This document shows, piece after piece, positions 8,618 to 17,158 of a stretch of DNA of 64,000 bases. The position numbers and the translations under genes were made by a program. The stretch spans positions 35,307 to 99,306 of the forward strand of contig NZ_JANFAK020000012.1 in the NCBI RefSeq assembly GCF_024721315.2. The letters run 5' to 3'. This DNA comes from Streptomyces sp. Isolate_45. Lineage in GTDB: Bacteria; Actinomycetota; Actinomycetes; Streptomycetales; Streptomycetaceae. Position 1 is the first letter of the stretch. Every line of letters starts with the position of its first letter. The notes beneath the pieces are model-generated. The model worked only from the letters and a program-made list of their open reading frames with translations. It did no database searches and was not told the origin of the DNA.

Positions 8618-8669
8618 CCCCGCCGGGCGAGCGCACCCGGGGCCCGACATGCGTGCCGGGTCCCCCACC

Positions 8670-9026
8670 TCAGCCTTCCGGACGCGTTCCGGACACCGGA
8701 TCGGGGGCCTCGGCGCCGCCGCCGGCGCGGATCAGGGCCAGGGCCTCCTCGTGGAGGGCCGCCAGGCCGGCCTCCGGAAGCGGGACGGGGCTGCCGGTGA
8801 GGGTGTACCACTCCCACGCCCCCGTGTACTGGACGGTCAGCGCGGCACGGCCGGCGCCGTCGTCCTCGGTGGCGAGGGTCAGCTCGCCCGTGATGACACC
8901 GACCTCGTCGGTCATCGCCCCGCCGGGGCCGGCCTTGACGAAGCCGACCAGGCGCACGCCCGCGTCCGGCTGGGTCCAGGGGGTGGTGGCGGGCCGCGTG
9001 GGATTCTGCTGCTGTTGTCCGGTCAT
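8670..9026 (-). CDS. Hypothetical protein, about 118 residues
   Basis: The product starts MTGQQQQNPTRP and continues VRLVGFVKAGPGGAMTDEVGVITGELTLAT, then VQYTGAWEWYTLTGSPVPLPEAGLAALHEEAL. It looks soluble, with a beta-rich first half and a helical end, and has no signal peptide or cysteine. I do not recognise a family. A second in-frame ATG at 9038 is equally possible; neither has a strong ribosome-binding site. It follows the S9 peptidase gene by 86 bp on the same strand and may be the last gene of that operon. Confidence 0.55.
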   Translation of the reverse strand: MTGQQQQNPTRPATTPWTQPDAGVRLVGFVKAGPGGAMTDEVGVITGELTLATEDDGAGRAALTVQYTGAWEWYTLTGSPVPLPEAGLAALHEEALALIRAGGGAEAPDPVSGTRPEG

Positions 9027-9112
9027 GACGTACCGCATGCCCAGTTTCGGCGGCGCGAGCCCTCCGCCGCCCCGGGGGTGTTGTTCCGGGACGTCGGTGA
9101 CGCTCGTACGGA

Positions 9113-11119
9113 TCAGGACGTCGCAGCGCCGTCGAGGTGGCGTTCCAGCCACGTCGCCGCGGCGCGGCGGTAGGTGCGGCGGTTGTCCGCCCGCAGGAAG
9201 TCGTGCCCCTCGTTGCGGAGCACCAGCAGTTCCGCCGGCAGCCCGCGTTCCCGAGCGGCCCGTACGAACTGCTCGGATTCGGTCAGGGGGACGTTGGTGT
9301 CGTGCTCGCCGTGGACCGCCAGCACGGGAACCCGCAGCTCGTGGACCCGGCTCATCGGGGAGAGGTCGTGCAGCAGTTCCCGGTCGTGTTCGGGATGGCC
9401 GTACTTGGCGGCCGCGGACCGGGCGATCCACGGTTCCGTGCCGGCGAAGAACGTGGCGAAGTCCGACATCCCGCAGACGGCGACCCCGGTGCGGAACAGG
9501 GCGGGGTGCCGGACGAGCGAGGCCATGGTGAGGTAGCCGCCGTACGAGCGGCCCATGACGCCCAGCCGCAGCGGGTCGGCGTACCCGAGCGAGACGACGT
9601 GCGCGGCGCAGTCGGCGACGTCGTCGATCGCCGCGAACCGGCCGGTGCCGAGGTCCGCGTCGACGAAGGAGCGTCCCCAGCCGGACGAGCCGCGGACGTC
9701 GGGGGCGAAGACGTCGAGGCCGCGGCCGAGCAGCTCGTGGTAGAGCGGGTTGAACACCGGCCGTTCCTGTTCCTCCGGCCCGCCGTGGAGGTGGATCACG
9801 CACGGGCCCGGCCGGCCCGGATCCCGGTCCGGGCAGCGGTAGTACCAGCCTCCCAGCATCAGTCCGTCCCGGGCCCGGCAGCGCAGGGGCACCGGGCGGA
9901 CCGGGGGCCGGCCGGGCGGGGCCGCGTCCTCGTCGCGCGCCGACCAGGGGGTGCGCAGGGGCGTGGTGCCGCCCTCCAGTTGCCATACGCCGGGGCGTCG
10001 TCCGGAACCCGAGAGGGCCGCGAACACCGTTCCGCGGCCGACCGCGGTCAGGCGGGTCACCACTTCGTGGGGCAGGTCCGGGCGCAGCAGGTGCGGGCCG
10101 ATGTCGCTCCGTTCGCCGGGGGCGTCCGCGGTGGGCAGGCCGATGCCCTCGAGTTCGCCGGCGCCCTGGACGTTCCATACGAGGAGGGCCCACCGGCCGT
10201 GGTCGGGGAGGGCCAGCAGGTCGACGGCGGATTCCTCGCGCCCGGCCGCGACGGTGACGTCCCGGGCCGCGCCGTCCTCGTCCACGCGGACCTCCAGGAG
10301 GGCGGCGTGTTCCCGTTCCGCGTCGCTGCGCAGCCACAGGGTGCGCGCGTCGGGCGAGAACCGGCCGATCCACGGGTCCCCGTCGGCGACCCGCAGCGCG
10401 AAGGTGGTGCGGCCGGACGACGTGTCCAGGACGAGGGCCTCGCGGTGGCCGCGCGGGCCTCGGCGCAGCAGCGCGAACCGGCCGTCCGCGCTCATGTCGC
10501 ACACGCGCAGGGAGGCGGCTCCCGCCTCGCCGAACAGCAGGACCGGGGCGTTCGTACCGTCGGGGTCGATGAGGTAGGCGGCAAGTGCGCCGCCGTCGGA
10601 CGAGCGGGCGAGGGTGACGGCGAGGGCGGAGCCGTCGCGGGTCCAGCACCCGAGGTGAGCGGAGCCGCCCGGCTCCGCCCCGGCCAGGACGCGGCGGCCG
10701 GTCCCGTCGGGGCGCACCACCAGCACCCGGGTGTGCTCGCCGCCGCCGGGGGCGCGGGTGTACGCGATCCACCGTCCGTCGGGGGACCACGACACCTCGG
10801 TCACCGGGTCGGGGTCGGCGTCGAGGACGTGCGCCTCGGCGCTGTGGGCGGGCCCGCTCCACAGTTGCGGGACTCCGGCCCGGTCGCAGATGAACGCCAC
10901 GTTGTCGCCGGTGGGGTCGGCCGACGGGTACCAGCAGCCGTGGGCGGTGAGCAGCGTCGGCGGATCGGTGTGGTGGGCGTCCGGCACCCGCACGGGCGCG
11001 GGCGCCGGTACGGCGACGGCCGGTTCCGGAACCGCCGGAACCGCCCGTACGGGTGCTTCCGATACCGGGACCTCCGGCGCGTCGGGGTGGGTCTCGGGTT
11101 GCGCGCGCTCCAAGGGCAT
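9113..11119 (-). CDS. S9-family (prolyl-oligopeptidase-type) peptidase
   Basis: This 668-residue protein has an N-terminal Pro/Val-rich stretch, a beta-propeller (about 60-380, with WYPSADPTGDNVAFI and SWSPDGRWIAYTR-like blades) and a C-terminal alpha/beta hydrolase. The catalytic triad is visible: Ser525 in GRSYGGY, Asp607 in VHGEHDTNVP and His639 in NEGHDF. No signal peptide is seen, so it should be cytoplasmic and cleave short peptides. It starts 43 bp after the amidotransferase gene, so the two form an operon. If that amidotransferase makes N-acetylglutaminylglutamine amide, this peptidase may process or recycle the dipeptide; that is inference. Confidence 0.85.
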   Translation of the reverse strand: MPLERAQPETHPDAPEVPVSEAPVRAVPAVPEPAVAVPAPAPVRVPDAHHTDPPTLLTAHGCWYPSADPTGDNVAFICDRAGVPQLWSGPAHSAEAHVLDADPDPVTEVSWSPDGRWIAYTRAPGGGEHTRVLVVRPDGTGRRVLAGAEPGGSAHLGCWTRDGSALAVTLARSSDGGALAAYLIDPDGTNAPVLLFGEAGAASLRVCDMSADGRFALLRRGPRGHREALVLDTSSGRTTFALRVADGDPWIGRFSPDARTLWLRSDAEREHAALLEVRVDEDGAARDVTVAAGREESAVDLLALPDHGRWALLVWNVQGAGELEGIGLPTADAPGERSDIGPHLLRPDLPHEVVTRLTAVGRGTVFAALSGSGRRPGVWQLEGGTTPLRTPWSARDEDAAPPGRPPVRPVPLRCRARDGLMLGGWYYRCPDRDPGRPGPCVIHLHGGPEEQERPVFNPLYHELLGRGLDVFAPDVRGSSGWGRSFVDADLGTGRFAAIDDVADCAAHVVSLGYADPLRLGVMGRSYGGYLTMASLVRHPALFRTGVAVCGMSDFATFFAGTEPWIARSAAAKYGHPEHDRELLHDLSPMSRVHELRVPVLAVHGEHDTNVPLTESEQFVRAARERGLPAELLVLRNEGHDFLRADNRRTYRRAAATWLERHLDGAATS

Positions 11120-11162
11120 GGCCGCCTCTCCAGGGGTTCCGTTCGTGACGGGCCGTCGGGGA

Positions 11163-12944
11163 TCAATGGACGCCGTGCACCTGGAGCCAGAGCTCCAGCG
11201 AGGCCACCTGCCACAGCGTGTTGGCGCCGCGCTTGGCCCGGTGCCGGTCGGGTTCCGCCAGCAGCCGTGCGACGTGCCGCTGGTCGAAGATCCCGCGCCG
11301 GCGTGCCTCCGGCGCCGTGAGGGCGTCGCGCACGCGGGCCAGCACCGGTTCGGCCATGTGCCGGACCCCGGGGACCGGGAAGTACCCCTTGGGGCGGTCC
11401 ACGACCTCCGGGGGCAGGATCTCGCGGCCGATGTCCTTGAGCACGGCCTTGCCGCCCCGTGCCAGTTTCAGCTCGGGCGGGCACGCGGCGGCGAGCTCGA
11501 CGAGCTCGTGGTCCAGGAACGGCACCCGGGCCTCCAGGCCCCACGCCATCGTCATGTTGTCGACCCGCTTGACCGGGTCGTCGGGCATGAGGGCGTGGAC
11601 GTCCATCCGCAGGGCCGCGTCGAGGGAGGTCTCGGCGCCGGGCGCGGCCATGTGGGCGCGGACGAAGTCCGTGGAGACGTCGCGGGCCGCGGCGGTTCCC
11701 GCGTGCAGCATGGCGGTGAGGTCGCCGTGCGTCCGGTCGAAGTACGCGTCGGCGTACGCGGCGGGCGCGTCCTCCCGGGCCGCCGAGGCGATCGGCGGGT
11801 ACCAGTGGTAGCCGGCGAACACCTCGTCCGCCCCCTGGCCGCAGAGCACCACCTTGACGTCCTTGGCGACCTGCTCGGACAACATGTGGAAGGCCACCGC
11901 GTCATGGCTGACCATGGGCTCGCTCATGGCGCCGATGGCACCCTCCAGCGCGGCGGGGAGCCGATCGGAGGGGATCATGAACTGGTGGTGGTCGGTGGAG
12001 AAGGTGCGGGCGACGAGGTCCGAGTAGTGGAATTCGTCGCCGTCCTCGCCGTTCTCGGACTCGAAGCCCATCGCGAACGTCGGGAGCCCTTCCTGTCCCT
12101 CCTCGGCGAGCAGGGCCACGATCAGGCTGGAGTCCAGGCCTCCCGACAGCAGCACGCCGACGGGGACGTCCGCGACCGTGCGCCGCCGGACCGCGGTGCG
12201 CAGCGCCTCGTGCACGGCCTCCCGCCAGAGCGCGGGGTCAGCGCCGAGTGCGGAGTGCCGGGTGTAGGAGGGCTGCCAGTAGCAGTGGTCCTGCTGGGTG
12301 CCGTCCGGCTCGATGACGCGGACGGTGGCCGGCGGGACCTTGCGCACGCCGGCCAGGACCGTGCGGGGCGCGGGCACCGTGCCGTGCCAGCTCATGTACT
12401 GGTGGAGCGCCACCGGGTCGATGGACGTGTCCACGCCGCCGCCCGCCAGCAGGGCCGGCAGCGTGGAGGCGAAGCGGAGCCGGGCGGCGTCTTGGGTGAC
12501 GTACAGCGGCTTGATGCCGAGGCGGTCCCGTCCCAGCACGACGCGGCCCGTGTGGTGCTCGACGACCGCGAAGGCGAACATGCCGACGAGGTGGTCGACG
12601 CACTCCCGGCCCCACTCCGCGTACGCCTTGACGAAGACCTCGGTGTCGGAGTCGGAGAAGAAGCGGTGTCCGACGCCTTCGAGCCGACGGCGCACCTCGC
12701 GGTGGTTGTAGACGCAGCCGTTGAACACCGCGGTGAGACCCAGGCGGGCGTCCGTCATGGGCTGGGCACCGCGCTCCGACAGATCGATGATCTTCAGCCG
12801 CCGGTGCCCCAGGGCGACCGCCCCCTGTGACCAGGCTCCTCGGCCGTCGGGTCCGCGCGGCTCCATCACGTCGGTCATGCGTTCGATTGCCGCGAGGTCG
12901 GGGCGACCGCCGTCGAAACGCACCTCACCGCTCAGGCCGCACAC
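11163..12944 (-). CDS. asnO: Asparagine-synthase-type amidotransferase, N-acetylglutaminylglutamine amide type
   Basis: This 593-residue enzyme has an N-terminal class II glutaminase domain; the GTG start puts the catalytic Cys at position 2 (CGLSGEVRFDG). It is followed by an ATP-pyrophosphatase domain with the PP-loop SGGLDSS near residue 265. The variant FNGCVYN, in place of FNGEIYN, and the motif ERGAQPMTD match the subfamily that amidates N-acetylglutaminylglutamine to make the osmoprotectant NAGGN. In other bacteria it is paired with a GNAT/ATP-grasp synthetase and a peptidase. Here only a peptidase follows, and no synthetase is in the window. The subfamily is called from recalled motifs; the amidotransferase fold is certain. 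Confidence 0.8.
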   Translation of the reverse strand: MCGLSGEVRFDGGRPDLAAIERMTDVMEPRGPDGRGAWSQGAVALGHRRLKIIDLSERGAQPMTDARLGLTAVFNGCVYNHREVRRRLEGVGHRFFSDSDTEVFVKAYAEWGRECVDHLVGMFAFAVVEHHTGRVVLGRDRLGIKPLYVTQDAARLRFASTLPALLAGGGVDTSIDPVALHQYMSWHGTVPAPRTVLAGVRKVPPATVRVIEPDGTQQDHCYWQPSYTRHSALGADPALWREAVHEALRTAVRRRTVADVPVGVLLSGGLDSSLIVALLAEEGQEGLPTFAMGFESENGEDGDEFHYSDLVARTFSTDHHQFMIPSDRLPAALEGAIGAMSEPMVSHDAVAFHMLSEQVAKDVKVVLCGQGADEVFAGYHWYPPIASAAREDAPAAYADAYFDRTHGDLTAMLHAGTAAARDVSTDFVRAHMAAPGAETSLDAALRMDVHALMPDDPVKRVDNMTMAWGLEARVPFLDHELVELAAACPPELKLARGGKAVLKDIGREILPPEVVDRPKGYFPVPGVRHMAEPVLARVRDALTAPEARRRGIFDQRHVARLLAEPDRHRAKRGANTLWQVASLELWLQVHGVH

Positions 12945-12974
12945 GGGGTGCCCCCCGATCGGTCGTCGCGCGTC

Positions 12975-12992
12975 GGCCGTCGTTCGACGGCC
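12975..12992. promoter_or_regulatory. 18-bp palindrome upstream of the amidotransferase operon
   Basis: GGCCGTCG-TT-CGACGGCC is a perfect inverted repeat 31-48 bp upstream of the GTG at 12944. It is well placed for a repressor operator or a short hairpin in the leader. The binding protein is unknown. The rest of 12945-13324 holds no other clear element except the promoter below. Confidence 0.4.
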
Positions 12993-13234
12993 CTCACCTC
13001 GGAGGGCGCCATCCGGTCCATCATTCCTCTTCGCTCCCGTGCCCTTCGATCCGTGCCGTGTGCGGCCCGGCCGAACGGGCGATCGACTCCCGGGGCGCCT
13101 GCCCGCCCACCCGCTCCTTAAGCCCACCCCCGGTCCGGCCCCACCCGGCGACGGCACCACCATTTGTGCCCCCGTCCGCCGCCGGATCCACGCCGCCCCG
13201 GGCGCACCACCCGACCGGCCCACCGCACGGCGCC

Positions 13235-13240
13235 TACAGT
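13235..13240 (+). promoter_or_regulatory. Putative -10 box for the radical SAM gene
   Basis: TACAGT matches the actinobacterial TANNNT -10 pattern and would start a leader of about 78 nt before ATG 13325. No clear -35 is present. Confidence 0.35.
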
Positions 13241-13324
13241 GGGAAGCCCCGTAGTCACCTGCCGCGGCCCGCCGCGGGACCGTCGGCGCGCGACGTCGCC
13301 GGCGCGAGGAACCGGAGTGCAGTC

Positions 13325-14530
13325 ATGGGCGACAGTGCGGTCGCGGCGTCCGGCGGTCACGCGGACGCGCTCTTCGGCCTGGAGGAGCTGCGGTCCGGGC
13401 CCGTACGCACCCCGCCCGACGGTGGCGCCGCGCGCACCGCGTACGGGCCGCTCCACCGCGACTCCCCGGCCGCCCGCCGGCTGCTGTCCGTCCGGGAGAT
13501 CCACGCGGAGCCCGCCGCCGCGGCGTCGCCCCGCGGCCGGGAGATCCTGGCCCGCTATCCCGACGCCCGGATCATCGACGTGGACTCGCACTGGCGGATC
13601 CCGGAACTCCACGGCAACGAGGGCAACCTCGAACGCTGGGTCCGCGTCAAGAGCGAGGTCCTGGTCCTGGGCGAGAAGAAGACCCTCGCCACGCGGCCGA
13701 ACGGCAGATCGGCCGACTGGATCGCCCCCGGGTCGTCGAACGGTTGCGCGATGGCCTGCGCCTACTGCTACGTACCGCGGCGCAAGGGCTACGCCAACCC
13801 GATCACCGTCTTCACCAACATCGAGCGGATCATCGCCCACCTCGACCGGCACATCACGCGCCAAGGGCCCAAGCGGGAGCCCAACCAGTGCGACCCGAGC
13901 GCCTGGGTCTACGACATCGGCGAGAACGGCGACTGCTCGGTGGACGCCCTCATCAGCGAGAACGTCGCGGACCTGGTGCGCTTCTTCGCCCACCGGCCCA
14001 CGGCCAAGGCCTCGTTCGCCACGAAGTTCGTCAATCCCGACCTGCTGCTCCTCGACCCGCGCGGGCGCACCCGGGTGCGCTTCTCCGTGATGCCGCCGCG
14101 GGACTCCCGACTGCTCGACATCCGCACGAGCCCCGTGGAGGCGCGGATCGCGGCCGCCGAGGATTTCCTGGAGGCCGGGTACGAGGTCCACTTCAACCTG
14201 TCGCCCGTCGTCGTCCGGCCGGGGTGGGAGGCGGACTGGAGCCTGCTCCTGCGGCACATGGACGACGTCCTGCCGCGGGCCGTCAAGCAGCAGGCCGCGG
14301 CCGAGGTGATCATGCTGACGCACAACCGGGACCTGCACGAACTGAACCTGGCCTGGCACCCTCGGGCGGAGGACGCCTTGTGGCGGCCCGACATCCAGCA
14401 GGCCAAGCGCTCCGAGAACGGCAGTTGGAACGTCCGCTACCGCAACGACACCAAGGCCGACGCCGTCGACACCGTCCGCCGTCTGGTGGCCGCCCACGCC
14501 CCTTGGCTACGGATCCGTTACGCCTTCTGA
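13325..14530 (+). CDS. Spore photoproduct lyase family radical SAM protein
   Basis: This 401-residue protein carries the radical SAM cluster motif CX3CX2C (C141, C145, C148 in SNGCAMACAYCYV), which binds a 4Fe-4S cluster and S-adenosylmethionine. Further family blocks are SWVKSE-like WVRVKSEVLV, SAWVYDIGENGDCSVDA, KFVNPDLLLLD and RVRFSVMPP. In Bacillus, SplB reverses the thymine spore photoproduct; actinobacteria do not make endospores, so the substrate here may be another DNA lesion or a different reaction. The start has GGAG 7 bp upstream. It is divergent from the amidotransferase operon. The family is confident, the substrate open. Confidence 0.85.
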   Translation: MGDSAVAASGGHADALFGLEELRSGPVRTPPDGGAARTAYGPLHRDSPAARRLLSVREIHAEPAAAASPRGREILARYPDARIIDVDSHWRIPELHGNEGNLERWVRVKSEVLVLGEKKTLATRPNGRSADWIAPGSSNGCAMACAYCYVPRRKGYANPITVFTNIERIIAHLDRHITRQGPKREPNQCDPSAWVYDIGENGDCSVDALISENVADLVRFFAHRPTAKASFATKFVNPDLLLLDPRGRTRVRFSVMPPRDSRLLDIRTSPVEARIAAAEDFLEAGYEVHFNLSPVVVRPGWEADWSLLLRHMDDVLPRAVKQQAAAEVIMLTHNRDLHELNLAWHPRAEDALWRPDIQQAKRSENGSWNVRYRNDTKADAVDTVRRLVAAHAPWLRIRYAF

Positions 14531-14567
14531 CGCCTGCCGGACGCGCCCGCACCCGCGGTCAGGCGTC
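14529..14567 (+). terminator. Hairpin just after the radical SAM gene
   Basis: GACGCCTG (14529-14536) and CAGGCGTC (14560-14567) form a perfect 8-bp stem starting at the stop codon. The loop is 23 nt. It is a plausible terminator for the gene. Confidence 0.4.
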
Positions 14568-14770
14568 GAGCGCCGCCAGGCCGTCCCGTCAGGTGGACCC
14601 GCAGTCGGGCCCCGGCGTCCTCGGGCACGGCCGGGTCGGTGGCACGCCATCGGCGGCCGCCGATGACGACGCCACGGACGCCGTCCACCGTCCGACGCCC
14701 CGCGCATACAACCGCCACGGACGGGCACGCGGTGAACACAAGGTGTGGTTGGCGTAGAGAAGGAGTGCCC

Positions 14771-15136
14771 GTGCTGCCCAGCAAGGTGACCGACAGTGGC
14801 GTGCTGATCATTCGTCTGCGGGCGGACCTCGACATCGGCGGCCGCGCCACGGCGGCTTGGGAGATCGACGACCTCCTCACGGCCCACCGGGCGTCGCCCG
14901 TCGTCCTGGAGCTGTCCGGCACCTCAGTGAGCCCCGCGGCCGTGAGCACCGTCGTCCGGGCCCACCGCAACTGCGCCGACGCGGGCGTGCCGCTGGCCGT
15001 GGTCGCCTCCGGTCCGGAGGACCGGCGCGCCCTGGTCGTCGGCGTCGGCGCGCACGCGCCGGACGTCCACGCCACCGTGCCGCAGGCAGTCGCCGCCGTC
15101 GAGGCCCTCTCCGCCGCGGTCGGCGCCGCCGCGTAG
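14771..15136 (+). CDS. STAS-domain protein (anti-sigma factor antagonist-like)
   Basis: This 121-residue protein is a single STAS fold: VTDSGVLIIRLRADLDIGG, then PVVLELSGTSVSPAAVSTVVRAHRNC and VPLAVVASGP. The position that carries the phosphorylatable Ser in SpoIIAA-type antagonists reads SGTSVSPAAVS, so a Ser is available. GTG 14771 is chosen because GAAGGAG lies 5 bp upstream (14759-14765). Such proteins bind RsbW-like kinases; one is encoded at 3545, but the 11-kb distance makes pairing only a guess. It is transcribed alone, between the radical SAM and VOC genes. Confidence 0.75.
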   Translation: MLPSKVTDSGVLIIRLRADLDIGGRATAAWEIDDLLTAHRASPVVLELSGTSVSPAAVSTVVRAHRNCADAGVPLAVVASGPEDRRALVVGVGAHAPDVHATVPQAVAAVEALSAAVGAAA

Positions 15137-15257
15137 TCCCGGGCCCACGGCCAGGTGGAACCGGCCGTACCGCGCCTGCCGCGCCGACGGGTGACCCGAC
15201 CGGCACGGCACCCCGGCCGATCGGCCGGGCCTCGCGGGTCCGGCCTGCCGCCGGGGC

Positions 15258-15263
15258 TAGTGT
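15258..15263 (+). promoter_or_regulatory. Putative -10 box for the VOC gene
   Basis: TAGTGT fits the TANNNT pattern and lies about 45 bp upstream of the start of the VOC gene. Confidence 0.35.
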
Positions 15264-15306
15264 GGGACTGTCCCTCCCCCGTGCGCGGCAGATGAGGCTG
15301 GTGACC

Positions 15307-16095
15307 GTGTCGACATCGAGTCACGACATCCCGGGGGCGCCCTGCTGGGTCAGCCTGTTGGTCCGGGACCCCGATTCCGCGCAGCGTTTCTACGCGGGCG
15401 TGCTCGGCTGGGAGTTCCGGCCCACCCGGTTCGGGGACGATTTCGCCGTGGCCTTCCGGGACGGTGCTCCCGTCGCGGGCATCGGCTCCGTCACCGACGT
15501 CTTCCGCGTCCCGGCGGCGTGGACTCCGTACTTCGCCGTCGAGGACGCGGACGTCGTCGCCTCCAGGATCCGTGAGCGGGGCGCCACCATGGCCGTCGGC
15601 CCCCTGGCCTTCGGCACCGGGCGCGCGGGGTTGGCCGCCGACCCCGCCGGAGCCGTCTTCGGGATCTGGGAGGGCGTCGTCATCCCCGACTGGTCGGTGG
15701 GACGCGGAAGCGCCCCGGCCTGGCTCGAACTGCGGACGCGCGACGCGTTCGCCGCCGCGATCTTCTACGGGGAGGTCCTCGACTGGGCCGGCGAGCTGCC
15801 CGGTTGCTGTGTCGTGTCCTACGAACACGACCACGTCGTCCTGCGTCACGGACGCGACACCATCGCCCGGATCCGCGGCGGCGCGCTCGAAGCGGCGCCG
15901 GACCCCGAGGTCCGCCCACGCTGGCACGTCCACTTCCGGGTCCCCGACCTGGAGGCGGCGATGGAAGCCGCCGACCGGATGGGCGGCCGGACCGCGTCCC
16001 CGGTCGAGAACTCCCCCACGAGCCGACGGGTCGTCCTCGTCGACCCCGACGGGGCCCCCTTCACCGTGGTCGCGCCGCGCACCGCGGGCACCTGA
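15307..16095 (+). CDS. VOC (glyoxalase/bleomycin-resistance fold) protein with two domains
   Basis: This protein of about 262 residues holds two vicinal-oxygen-chelate repeats. The first begins GAPCWVSLLVRDPDSAQRFYAGVLGWEF, the second APAWLELRTRDAFAAAIFYGEVLDWAG, and each ends in a D(P)xGA/PxF-type strand (ADPAGAVFGIWE and VDPDGAPFTVVAP). Such tandem VOC proteins are common in Streptomyces and often lack a proven substrate. GTG 15307 is chosen because GAGG (15294-15297) is 9 bp upstream; ATG 15292 is an in-frame alternative. It is convergent with the trypsin-like gene, 76 bp away. Confidence 0.8.
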   Translation: MSTSSHDIPGAPCWVSLLVRDPDSAQRFYAGVLGWEFRPTRFGDDFAVAFRDGAPVAGIGSVTDVFRVPAAWTPYFAVEDADVVASRIRERGATMAVGPLAFGTGRAGLAADPAGAVFGIWEGVVIPDWSVGRGSAPAWLELRTRDAFAAAIFYGEVLDWAGELPGCCVVSYEHDHVVLRHGRDTIARIRGGALEAAPDPEVRPRWHVHFRVPDLEAAMEAADRMGGRTASPVENSPTSRRVVLVDPDGAPFTVVAPRTAGT

Positions 16096-16171
16096 CCGGC
16101 ATCGTGCACCTGACCGGCACCGCGCCCCTGGGCGGGACGGCTTCGTCCCGGCGGACGGGACCGGCCCCCGG

Positions 16172-17041
16172 TCAGTGGTGGCCGGCGATGGTCCGGGTGA
16201 TCCAGTCCTTGTACGCGGACACCGACGTCCAGATGCCGGGACCGCTCCCGCAGTGCGGGTCGACCGCGTAGTCGCCGTCGCCGGAGGTCACGCCGACCAG
16301 TTCCCAGCGGCCGCCCACGCGCTGGACCTGCGGTCCACCGGAATCCCCGGAGCAGGCCATCGCGCCGCGGACCCGGCTGCTGGTGCAGAGCTCGCCCTTG
16401 CCGTTGATGTCCATGCAGTCGGCCGTGGCGGTCCGCCGCGTGTTCAGCTCCTGCAGACGGTCGGGGAACACCCACCGCCCGGGCTCCGGGTCGTCGACCA
16501 CGGTGCCGAAGCCGATCACCCGGGTGTCGGCGCCCACCGCCGGGGCGCGGCCCGCGATGCGGACGGGCTGCTGACGGACGGGGCGGTCCAACTTCAGGAG
16601 GGCGATGTCGTCGTTCGAGCGCTTGTCGCCGGAGGCGTCGAAGCCGGGGTGGACGACCTTCGCGACGATCTTACGGACGGTGCCCCCCGCCTTCCGGTGA
16701 TCGCTACCGACGCGGACCGTCCCGCTCGGGTGCGCGGGCATCACCTCCTGCGCGCAGTGTCCGGCCGTCACGACCCACTGCGGAGCGATCAGGGCCCCTC
16801 CGCACATGGCGTCGAGGGAGCCCTCGCCGTCCCCCGGGGTCATGGGGATCGCCACCATGAACGGGTACGGCTCGGAGGAATCCGTTCCGCGCACGATCGC
16901 CTGGGCTCCGGTTCCCGTCGCCGCCGTGTACAGAACGGCGACCGCCCCCACGGCCACCGCCCGGGTCAGCAGACGGCGCCCCTGCCGGGGCCGCGCGGCC
17001 TGCTGTCGGTGTCGGGCGTGCAGTGGGGCGGAACCAGCCAT
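16172..17041 (-). CDS. Secreted trypsin-like serine protease (S1)
   Basis: This 289-residue precursor has a basic N-region (RQGRRLLTRAV) and hydrophobic core ending GTGAQA, a signal peptide, then IVRGTDSSEPYPFMVAI, the mature start of chymotrypsin-fold proteases. The triad is visible as His95 (VTAGHC), Asp145 (NDDIALL) and Ser234 (CSGDSGGP). Asp near DCMDINGKGELC and several Cys pairs fit the family. It should be exported and digest protein outside the cell. It is a single gene between convergent and same-strand neighbours and has no dedicated inhibitor nearby. Confidence 0.88.
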   Translation of the reverse strand: MAGSAPLHARHRQQAARPRQGRRLLTRAVAVGAVAVLYTAATGTGAQAIVRGTDSSEPYPFMVAIPMTPGDGEGSLDAMCGGALIAPQWVVTAGHCAQEVMPAHPSGTVRVGSDHRKAGGTVRKIVAKVVHPGFDASGDKRSNDDIALLKLDRPVRQQPVRIAGRAPAVGADTRVIGFGTVVDDPEPGRWVFPDRLQELNTRRTATADCMDINGKGELCTSSRVRGAMACSGDSGGPQVQRVGGRWELVGVTSGDGDYAVDPHCGSGPGIWTSVSAYKDWITRTIAGHH

Positions 17042-17158
17042 GACGGAAACTTTCGCGCGGGGGCGGTGGGCAATCGGACCGAGTGCTTCCGGTCGCGGTT
17101 CCTGTTCCCCGTCCACGCCGCGCTACACCTACGGCGCCCCGCACGTCCGGGAGGGGGC

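Noticed and set aside
16085..16125. CACCTGACCGGCA repeated twice after the first VOC gene
   Set aside because: Short imperfect direct repeat at a 3' end with no clear function; likely simple slippage.
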